Source: an uncultured bacterium
GTDB taxonomy: Bacteria; Patescibacteriota; Minisyncoccia; Phycocordibacterales; Phycocordibacteraceae
Assembly: GCA_938008595.1 (NCBI GenBank)
Contig: CALLKD010000133.1
Coordinates: forward strand, 1 to 11,010
Direction: 5' to 3'
Length of the DNA stretch: 11,010 nucleotides
Every line of letters begins with the position of its first letter. Positions within the stretch are counted from its first letter, which is position 1. Below are positions 6,366-11,010 of the stretch, in pieces. The notes under the pieces are model-generated. The model ran no database searches. It was given only the letters and a program-made list of their open reading frames with translations, and was not told the origin of the DNA. A program made the translations under genes and the position numbers.

Positions 6366-7370
6366 ATGCTTGATCTACGAGAATGCGCGCGCGCATTAGT
6401 TGAAGAGGGGAAAGGAATACTTGCGATAGATGAAACACCCGCACATGCAGATTCGTGGTTGGCGAGTCACGGAATTGCTGGAGGTGAAGAAATGGAGCGG
6501 CAGTTTAGAGAATTGTTTTTTGCTACGCCTGGAGTTGAAGAATACATAACAGGAGTAATCATGTATGAAGGATCTCTCTCACAAAAAGCAAACACAGGAG
6601 AAACCTTTCCGAAGCTTTTGCGACAAAAGGGAATCATAAGTGGCATAAAAGTAGACCAAGGAGTTGAACCATTCCCAGGAAGTCCTGATGAGTCGATAAC
6701 CAACGGTCTCCTTGGACTCCCTGAACGACTCGCAGCGTTCCGTACTGAGTTTGGAACAGGATTTACCAAGTGGCGTATGGTGGTGAACATTGATGGTACA
6801 CGCTTGCCAACAGCACAAGCGCTCCATGAAAATTCAAAGCGTCTTGCGTCGTATGCACTTGAAGCACAAAAGGTTGCAATGGTGCCAATTGTTGAACCAG
6901 AAGTGCTCCTTACGGGAACACACAGCAGACTAAGGTCAAAAGAAGTGCTGCATGACACACTAACGGTGTTAATGGGAGCGCTTGAAGATCAAGCCGTTGA
7001 TATGAGTGCGGTAATTCTTAAAACCTCGATGGCGCTCTCTGGAAGTGAGAGTGGAAAGAAAGACACTCCAGAAGAAGTTGCAAAGGACACGGTAGACACG
7101 CTGCTAGCCACTGTACCTGCAAGTATTCCCGGTATTGTATTTCTCTCAGGTGGACAGAGCACCGAGCAGGCAACTGAAAACCTCGCTGCAATAGTACGGT
7201 ACGCAAAGGAAAAGAATGCGCCTTGGCCGCTAACGTTCTCATATGCCCGCGCCCTACAGGACGAAGCGCTTACCATTTGGGGTGGAAAGGAGGAAAACCT
7301 CCCAGAGGCACGGGAAGCCTTCCTTAGACGCCTTGCGATTGAGCAAAAGGCCATAACCATACCTATATAG
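6366..7370 (+). CDS. fba: Fructose-bisphosphate aldolase class I
   Basis: 334 residues, a class I (Schiff-base) aldolase of the animal/plant glycolytic type rather than the metal-dependent class II. It interconverts fructose-1,6-bisphosphate with dihydroxyacetone-P and glyceraldehyde-3-P. All key residues have counterparts: Asp22 in GKGILAIDET, Lys95 in GIKVDQG, Lys135 in TKWRMV, Glu177 in VPIVEPE, Schiff-base Lys219 in VILKTSM, and the phosphate-binding FLSGGQS (259-265). FSYARALQ and WGGKEEN blocks follow. The flexible C-terminal Tyr tail of animal enzymes is absent; the protein ends TIPI. I start at 6366 (MLDLRECARALVEEGKG), where homology begins, rather than at an upstream in-frame codon at 6318, whose added residues do not resemble the family and cover the likely promoter. 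Divergent from pfkB/tal. Confidence 0.95.
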   Translation: MLDLRECARALVEEGKGILAIDETPAHADSWLASHGIAGGEEMERQFRELFFATPGVEEYITGVIMYEGSLSQKANTGETFPKLLRQKGIISGIKVDQGVEPFPGSPDESITNGLLGLPERLAAFRTEFGTGFTKWRMVVNIDGTRLPTAQALHENSKRLASYALEAQKVAMVPIVEPEVLLTGTHSRLRSKEVLHDTLTVLMGALEDQAVDMSAVILKTSMALSGSESGKKDTPEEVAKDTVDTLLATVPASIPGIVFLSGGQSTEQATENLAAIVRYAKEKNAPWPLTFSYARALQDEALTIWGGKEENLPEAREAFLRRLAIEQKAITIPI

Positions 7371-7390
7371 GTACGAATTGGACGTAGTGC

Positions 7391-7419
7391 TTGCCCAAAT
7401 CCAAAATTTCGGGCATACT
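7391..7419 (+). promoter_or_regulatory. Putative promoter for rplY (TTGCCC-N17-CATACT)
   Basis: A -35 candidate TTGCCC (7391-7396, 4/6), a spacer of exactly 17 nt and a -10 candidate CATACT (7414-7419, 4/6), ending 10 nt before the rplY ATG at 7430. Initiation 6-8 nt downstream would leave a leader of only a few nucleotides. The TTG in the -35 box could be mistaken for an upstream start codon of the same frame. Confidence 0.5.
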
Positions 7420-7429
7420 CCACTCTATT

Positions 7430-8080
7430 ATGATTACATTAGTTGCAAGCAAACGAGAAAAGACAGGTAATGCTATGCGCCATGAGGCGACGGTAGAAAA
7501 CCTTGTCGATATGATGCCAGCGGTCGTATACGGCCCAAAGCACGAGAGCGAATCTATTACCGTTTCACTTTCTGCATTTAACAAGATTCTTCGTGATGAA
7601 GGTGAGTCTTCTGTTATTGAAATCACAGGACTAGGACAGACTTTCCAGGTGCTGATTCACGAAATTGATCGTGATCCTGTCACAACCCAGCCTCGTCATG
7701 CTGACTTCTATGCAATTGAGAAGGGGGCAAAGGTTACCGTCTCTGTACCACTTTCATTCATTGGTGACTCAGCTGCTGTTAAGGCAGGTGCTAACCTCGT
7801 GAAAGTTATGCACGAAGTTGAAATTGAATCTGACCCCGCAAACCTTCCACACGAAATTGAAGTTGATATTTCAGTACTTACTGAAGTCGGAAGCCAGATC
7901 CACGTTAGCGACTTGAAACTTCCAAAGGGAGTAACTGCAACAGCAGATGCTGAAGAGGTAGTTGTTCTAGCGCAGGAAGTTGCAACTGAAGACGAGTCTG
8001 CATCTAGCGGTCCTGACATGAGCGCAATTGAAGTAGAAAAGAAGGGAAAGAGTGAAGACGCAGAAGAGGGAGCTGAGTAG
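7430..8080 (+). CDS. rplY: Ribosomal protein L25 / general stress protein CTC
   Basis: 216 residues, the long CTC form with two domains, not the ~95-residue E. coli L25. It binds 5S rRNA in the central protuberance of the 50S subunit. The N-terminal 5S-binding domain (about 1-90) shows ASKREKTGNAMRHE, MMPAVVYGPKHES and a VLIHEIDRDPVTTQPRHADFYAI run that is a hallmark of the family. The TL5/CTC C-terminal domain (about 90-180) has VSVPLSFIGDSAAVKAGANL, the conserved LPHEIEVDIS, and HVSDLKLPKGV. The last 30 residues are acidic and low complexity (ATEDESASSG, KKGKSEDAEEGAE), which is common in this family. The start at 7430 fits the conserved N-terminus. It is probably monocistronic: own promoter, strong terminator 15 nt after the stop. 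Confidence 0.95.
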   Translation: MITLVASKREKTGNAMRHEATVENLVDMMPAVVYGPKHESESITVSLSAFNKILRDEGESSVIEITGLGQTFQVLIHEIDRDPVTTQPRHADFYAIEKGAKVTVSVPLSFIGDSAAVKAGANLVKVMHEVEIESDPANLPHEIEVDISVLTEVGSQIHVSDLKLPKGVTATADAEEVVVLAQEVATEDESASSGPDMSAIEVEKKGKSEDAEEGAE

Positions 8081-8094
8081 TATCTACCCACATT

Positions 8095-8135
8095 AAAAGA
8101 AAAGAGCGGCACAGTCTGTACCGCTCTTTTCTTTT
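8095..8135 (+). terminator. Strong terminator after rplY, possibly bidirectional
   Basis: A perfect 15-bp inverted repeat: AAAAGAAAAGAGCGG (8095-8109) and CCGCTCTTTTCTTTT (8121-8135) with an 11-nt loop that can itself pair (ACAG/CTGT). The GC-rich top and the A-rich/T-rich base give a classical Rho-independent terminator on the plus strand. The symmetry means it could also stop minus-strand transcripts arriving from the neighbouring cassette. Confidence 0.92.
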
Positions 8136-8152
8136 GTGTATGTAAAAAGGTA

Positions 8153-8183
8153 AGGCCCCCAATCTCAGTGAGAAAGGGGGCCT
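8153..8183 (-). terminator. GC-rich hairpin terminator of the PEP-CTERM cassette
   Basis: AGGCCCCC (8153-8160) pairs perfectly with GGGGGCCT (8176-8183). Inside, after an AA/AA internal loop, TCTC (8163-8166) pairs with GAGA (8170-8173) around a 3-nt loop. On the minus strand it is followed by TTACCTTTTTAC, so a five-T run comes soon after the stem; on the plus strand no T run follows. It lies 16 nt past the stop of the minus-strand PEP-CTERM gene and therefore belongs to that gene. Confidence 0.82.
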
Positions 8184-8199
8184 AGAAGTTGCTACCGGC

Positions 8200-8757
8200 T
8201 CAGGCAGCGATGGCGTAGCGCCGACGACGCGCCATGGCGCCGACGAGGCCGAAGCCTGCGATCATCATTGCCCAGCTGGCGGGTTCGGGAACCGCGCCGG
8301 CGCGATTGGGACTGAAGGTCAGAAGGCCGGGACCAAAGCCTGCGCCGCCAATGGGCGAATTGAACAGGTCGACCCAGCGATTTCCCGTGAATCCCGAAGG
8401 ACCAGGAAACCAGCGGATCCGAAGTTCATCGCCGTTGGCGAGCAGGAATCCCATCGAGGTACCAGCCCCACCTGTCGGATTGAACGTGTCGGCGCAGCTG
8501 AGACTTGCGTTCGCATAGCAGCTGAAGCCGACGATCGCGACGTTCGAAAATGTCGCCGTCGTTACCACACCTGTCGGCAGGCGTGTCGGCGAGATTGTGA
8601 ACGAACCGTCAGGATTTGCAGTGGTGTTCGCGGCGAACGTGCCATGAAACGAAACCACGCTCCGGGATTGCAGGTAGCTCCAATCCCAGAGGGACGTCAC
8701 GGCCGCCGCAGGCGTTGCAAGCCCGAACAGGGCGCAGACGATGAGAAACATTCGCAT
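8200..8757 (-). CDS. PEP-CTERM (PEPxxWA-type) secreted protein, apparently horizontally acquired
   Basis: 185 residues. A signal peptide (MRMFLIVCALFGLATPAAA, likely cut near residue 19) targets it to the Sec pathway. The middle (20-150) is Gly/Asn/Ser/Thr-rich with predicted beta character and two Cys (80, 88); no function is recognised. The C-terminus is a textbook sorting tail: VPEPASWAMM (156-165), a hydrophobic helix (IAGFGLVGAMA) and a basic end (RRRR). In Gram-negative bacteria an exosortase recognises PEP and the protein is exported to the surface or exopolysaccharide. The PEPxxWAMMIxGFG form is typical of sphingomonads and other Alphaproteobacteria (from memory). The coding DNA is about 62% GC over 8221-8700 by hand count, with C/G-ending codons, unlike its neighbours. 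It has a Shine-Dalgarno AAAGGGG (8771-8765) 7 nt before the ATG. No exosortase gene is in the window. Confidence 0.9.
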   Translation of the reverse strand: MRMFLIVCALFGLATPAAAVTSLWDWSYLQSRSVVSFHGTFAANTTANPDGSFTISPTRLPTGVVTTATFSNVAIVGFSCYANASLSCADTFNPTGGAGTSMGFLLANGDELRIRWFPGPSGFTGNRWVDLFNSPIGGAGFGPGLLTFSPNRAGAVPEPASWAMMIAGFGLVGAMARRRRYAIAA

Positions 8758-8764
8758 TTTTCAA

Positions 8765-8771
8765 CCCCTTT
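8765..8771 (-). promoter_or_regulatory. Shine-Dalgarno sequence of the PEP-CTERM gene
   Basis: AAAGGGG on the minus strand with a 7-nt spacer (TTGAAAA) to the ATG at 8757. It selects this ATG over a second in-frame ATG at 8751. It is the only clear Shine-Dalgarno I see before any gene in this window, which marks the gene as different from its neighbours. Confidence 0.75.
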
Positions 8772-8816
8772 CATGGGTAACAAATTCGAAGCCAGGATGG
8801 CCTCGTTCCTGCCATA

Positions 8817-8845
8817 AACATACTACGTTTGGAAATATAAGTCAA
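8817..8845 (-). promoter_or_regulatory. Sigma70-type promoter of the PEP-CTERM gene
   Basis: On the minus strand, TTGACT (8845-8840, 5/6 to TTGACA), a 17-nt spacer, and TATGTT (8822-8817, 4/6 to TATAAT). Transcription would start near 8810, leaving a leader of about 50 nt before the ATG. Spacing is ideal and the -35 is the best in the window. The region 8758-8845 drops in GC compared with the coding part, as expected for a promoter. Confidence 0.6.
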
Positions 8846-8903
8846 GTCCGTGTGGAAAACCGTGCTCTAGAACTCTCTACGTCCTGAGCCACAAAAATCA
8901 GCA

Positions 8904-8912
8904 TGATATAAT
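8904..8912 (+). promoter_or_regulatory. Extended -10 promoter of the coiled-coil/transglycosylase gene
   Basis: TGATATAAT: a TG extension and a perfect TATAAT (8907-8912) ending 9 nt before the ATG at 8922. A weak -35 (CTGAGC, 8884-8889) lies 17 nt upstream. Transcripts would have a leader of about 0-4 nt. No Shine-Dalgarno is present. Confidence 0.65.
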
Positions 8913-8921
8913 CAATCCTGT

Positions 8922-10292
8922 ATGTTTTTTCCACTTGTGCGGCGCTATGTTGTATCTGCTCTACTGTGTGGAGCCGTTTTATGTACTTCGTTTTATGTAG
9001 CCAACGCACAAACTACCGATGATGTTGCTGCTCACCGCGCAGCACTTCAGAAGCAGCTCGATGAGCTTGAAGCACAGATAGCACAGACACAAGGAACGCT
9101 CACCACGCTGCGAGGAGAGGGACAATCTATTCAGCGCGATATCAGTATTCTCGATGCAGGTATTAAAAAGTCACAGCTTCAGATCAAGGCTACGCAAGTG
9201 CAGATTGAAGCACTCTCACAAAACATTAGTATTCATGCAAAGACTGCTACCACACTAACGTTTAGATTGGAGAGTGAGAAAAAAGCAGTTGAAGAAATCT
9301 TGCGGAAGACACAACAGATGGATGACTTCTCACTTGTGGAAGTAGTACTGTCTGCTGAAGATATTTCAAACTTCTTTGCAGACCTAGATTCCTTTGCTGC
9401 TCTCCAAAAGGAATTGTATGCCTCTTCGCAGAAGCTTAGTCGTACCCGCACTGCGACCCTCACAGAAAAAGATGCGTTGGTAGATCAAAAGAGTGAGCAG
9501 CAGAAACTACGCGACCTCCAGGCATCTGAACAGCAGAAAATTGTTGACCAGCAAAATCAAAAGAAGAAACTTCTTGCGGTTAATAAATCAACGGCAGCTA
9601 CGTATCAAAGTATTATTGAAACCAAACAAAAGACGGCAAACCAAATTCGTGCAGAGCTGTTTGCACTTGCTGGTGGTTCAGGACAAATTGCTCTTCCTTC
9701 TGCTATCGCTCTTGCCAAGCAGTCAGGTGCTGCTACTGGTGTACGTCCAGCACTTATTCTCGCAATCCTTAAGCAGGAAACTAATCTGGGGAAAAATGTA
9801 GGACAGTGTTTGCTTACTAATAACCCTGCAAAGGGAGATGGAAAGGGAAAGAACACAGGCACGCCTGTCTTGGGGGTAATGAAGCCAACACGTGACGTGG
9901 ATCCTTTCATGGCAATTACTGCCTCACTTGGTATTGATCCGTACTCACAGCCAGTCTCGTGCCCACCGTCATATGGATACGGTGGAGCCATGGGTCCAGG
10001 ACAGTTTATTCCTTCCACCTGGATGCTATACAAGGATCGTGTAGCAAAGTACGCAGGACACCCAAATACTCCAGCAAATCCTTGGAATAATCTTGATGCC
10101 TTTACTGCAACCGCAATGCTTATGGCAGACAACGGTGCAACGGCTGGTACGCGTGAAAGTGAGCGAACTGCAGCACTTAGATACTTTGCGGGGTGGGGTA
10201 ATGCGAGTAACCCAGCATATGCCTTCTATGGGGACGGGGTGATGGGCTTTGCAGATCAGTTCCAGGCAGACATCAATACACTTGGTGGATAG
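8922..10292 (+). CDS. Secreted coiled-coil protein with lytic transglycosylase-like domain
   Basis: 456 residues. A signal peptide (residues 1-29, hydrophobic core VVSALLCGAVLCTSFYV, ANA/Q cleavage) sends it across the membrane. Residues about 35-245 are Gln/Lys/Glu-rich coiled coil in two long helical stretches (35-130 and 158-245), like the regulatory part of PcsB/CwlO/EnvC-type peptidoglycan hydrolases. Residues 258-455 resemble the MltB-type transglycosylase (SLT_2) fold: ALILAILKQETNLG with likely catalytic Glu286, GYGGAMGPGQFIPSTWMLY (352-370), NPWNNLDAFTATAMLMADNG (386-405) and AALRYFAGWGN. Cys296 and Cys347 flank an insertion and could pair. It should cleave peptidoglycan glycan strands at the cell surface during growth, division or host contact. 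The coiled-coil/SLT fusion hints that activity is gated by a membrane partner such as FtsEX, which is not seen here. Confidence 0.85.
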   Translation: MFFPLVRRYVVSALLCGAVLCTSFYVANAQTTDDVAAHRAALQKQLDELEAQIAQTQGTLTTLRGEGQSIQRDISILDAGIKKSQLQIKATQVQIEALSQNISIHAKTATTLTFRLESEKKAVEEILRKTQQMDDFSLVEVVLSAEDISNFFADLDSFAALQKELYASSQKLSRTRTATLTEKDALVDQKSEQQKLRDLQASEQQKIVDQQNQKKKLLAVNKSTAATYQSIIETKQKTANQIRAELFALAGGSGQIALPSAIALAKQSGAATGVRPALILAILKQETNLGKNVGQCLLTNNPAKGDGKGKNTGTPVLGVMKPTRDVDPFMAITASLGIDPYSQPVSCPPSYGYGGAMGPGQFIPSTWMLYKDRVAKYAGHPNTPANPWNNLDAFTATAMLMADNGATAGTRESERTAALRYFAGWGNASNPAYAFYGDGVMGFADQFQADINTLGG

Positions 10293-10336
10293 GTTTCTTG
10301 TCCACAGAGGAGATATCTTTATATTTTTGTAGGCGG

Positions 10337-10342
10337 TAGAAT
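10337..10342 (+). promoter_or_regulatory. Putative -10 box (TAGAAT) for the last gene
   Basis: TAGAAT matches TATAAT at 5 of 6 positions and ends 6 nt before the ATG at 10349, again a leaderless-type spacing. No clear -35 box is seen 16-18 nt upstream. The 56-nt gap after the previous gene holds no hairpin terminator that I can find. Confidence 0.45.
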
Positions 10343-10348
10343 TTGAAT

Positions 10349-11010
10349 ATGCCTAACGAAACAGAACGTGTAGTCCAAACTCCTTTTTCAACTGAACCAG
10401 TACGAGTCTCAAAACTCATGATGGTGCTCTTAGTCGCCGGGTTCATCTCAAGCGTAATTATTGCAGTTCTATATTTCAATTGGATGCACCCTCAGAATAA
10501 GAAGCATGCAGCCTTTGGTGAGGAGTCATTCCTTGCTGCAATTGGAACCACACCAGTAAGCCCACTCTTTACTGTTGATGTGAAGCATAAGAAGGTAACA
10601 CCAATTACGTTTCCAGTACGTGATGGCGTTAGCCTGCCAGTACTTAGTCTCGTACACGACAACCTTGGAGGCACCTACGTTATTCTTCAGGAGGCAACAA
10701 GTACACAGCAGGGAAATCTCTATTACAAAAAAGGTAGTGATGATGCTAAGAAGCTAACGAATTCAGCGACAACAAAATACAATCTGACATACGACGCAAC
10801 CTATAACCGTGTTGCGTATCAGGCAAAGACCATTAAAAAGCTCGGGGATCTTTTCATAGAGAAGGACTGGGCACTAACAATCTTTAATCCCACCCTTGGA
10901 AAGGAGACTGTTGTTGGAACTGGTACCGCACCTACGTTCTCAGCAGAAGGACAGAGTCTCGTATTTACTAATGCAGGAACCATTGAAATGCTAAATATTG
11001 GTTCAGCCTC
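10349..11010 (+). CDS. Membrane-anchored TolB/PD40-like beta-propeller protein (partial, 3' end missing)
   Basis: Open to the end of the window, about 220 residues seen. Residues 1-22 are polar, 23-43 are a hydrophobic helix (LMMVLLVAGFISSVIIAVLYF), and the rest would lie outside the membrane. After about residue 60 the sequence shows repeated beta-strand blocks. YDATYNRVAYQAK and APTFSAEGQSLVFTNAGTIEML resemble the PD40/TolB-type repeat (P-x-F/W-S-x-D/E-G-x-x-L-x-F). This suggests an extracytoplasmic beta-propeller held by an N-terminal anchor, probably for protein binding. Ligand and function are unknown, and the missing C-terminus could carry another domain. It follows the transglycosylase-like gene on the same strand, and both products are predicted to act at the cell surface, which may mean a shared envelope role. 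Confidence 0.75.
   Translation, partial: MPNETERVVQTPFSTEPVRVSKLMMVLLVAGFISSVIIAVLYFNWMHPQNKKHAAFGEESFLAAIGTTPVSPLFTVDVKHKKVTPITFPVRDGVSLPVLSLVHDNLGGTYVILQEATSTQQGNLYYKKGSDDAKKLTNSATTKYNLTYDATYNRVAYQAKTIKKLGDLFIEKDWALTIFNPTLGKETVVGTGTAPTFSAEGQSLVFTNAGTIEMLNIGSA

Noticed and set aside
6467-6958. Long open frame opposite the aldolase gene
   Set aside because: Ser/Pro/Arg-rich antisense shadow of a clearly conserved gene; no recognisable domain.
7391-7429. Upstream TTG start for rplY
   Set aside because: This TTG fits better as the -35 box of a 17-nt-spaced promoter; the L25 N-terminus begins at the ATG at 7430.
8234-8518. Plus-strand open frame through the GC-rich PEP-CTERM gene
   Set aside because: High GC lengthens chance frames; the minus strand carries the signal peptide, the sorting tail, the promoter and the terminator.
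8136-8900. The PEP-CTERM segment as an assembly chimera or contaminant
   Set aside because: Not fully excluded. Native-looking genes flank it on both sides, so a chimera would need two separate false joins, and the unit is complete with promoter and terminator. Transfer is the simpler reading until reads are checked.
8136-8920. Insertion sequence or integron around the foreign gene
   Set aside because: I found no transposase, integrase, terminal inverted repeats or target-site duplication at the borders by eye.
9605-10132. Long open frame opposite the transglycosylase-like domain
   Set aside because: Lies entirely antisense to conserved motifs and has no family features of its own.
1-11010. 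CRISPR arrays, tRNA or rRNA genes
   Set aside because: No regularly spaced repeats, cloverleaf-like segments or rRNA-like sequence were seen; the window is almost entirely protein-coding.

Overview
The window looks like part of a small-genome Patescibacteria (CPR) chromosome, most likely a Parcubacteria/Paceibacteria-type lineage. The reasons are the gene content (split transketolase, class I aldolase, RpiB, transaldolase and a PfkB kinase packed together), very short intergenic gaps, a type IV pilin with the common Patescibacteria-style N-terminus, several small single-pass membrane proteins, and start codons that almost never have a Shine-Dalgarno sequence. TGA is used as a stop (792-794), so a code that reads TGA as glycine is unlikely. 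No taxonomic marker was checked, so the lineage is inference.

Layout. Positions 2-181 are the 3' end of a GAPDH gene. Two small membrane proteins (194-451, 462-794) and a type IV pilin-like protein (791-1339) follow on the same strand. Next comes a sugar-phosphate block: rpiB (1351-1785), a divergent rpe (1818-2519), and the N and C subunits of a split transketolase (2543-3400, 3402-4388). A 50-residue membrane ORF (4395-4547) then meets, tail to tail, a minus-strand pair of transaldolase (4544-5269) and PfkB sugar kinase (5276-6268). A class I fructose-bisphosphate aldolase (6366-7370) is divergent from that pair, and is followed by ribosomal protein L25/CTC (7430-8080) with a strong terminator. 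Positions 8922-10292 encode a secreted coiled-coil/lytic transglycosylase-like protein. From 10349 a membrane-anchored protein with TolB/PD40-like repeats runs off the end.

The metabolic genes form one functional set. Non-oxidative pentose-phosphate reactions (RpiB, Rpe, transketolase, transaldolase) interconvert pentose phosphates with fructose-6-P and glyceraldehyde-3-P. Aldolase joins or splits fructose-1,6-bisphosphate, and GAPDH takes triose phosphate into lower glycolysis. The PfkB kinase could supply the missing phosphofructokinase step or phosphorylate a pentose or nucleoside.

The standout is 8153-8845, a self-contained minus-strand cassette: TTGACT-N17-TATGTT promoter, 5' leader of about 50 nt, Shine-Dalgarno AAAGGGG, a 185-residue secreted protein ending in a PEPxxWA-type PEP-CTERM sorting tail, and its own hairpin terminator. 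Its coding part is about 62% GC by hand count, and its expression signals differ from those of its neighbours, whose -10 boxes sit 6-10 nt before the start codon (leaderless-type). It looks like a gene acquired from an alphaproteobacterium, possibly sphingomonad-like, and inserted between two ordinary Patescibacteria genes.
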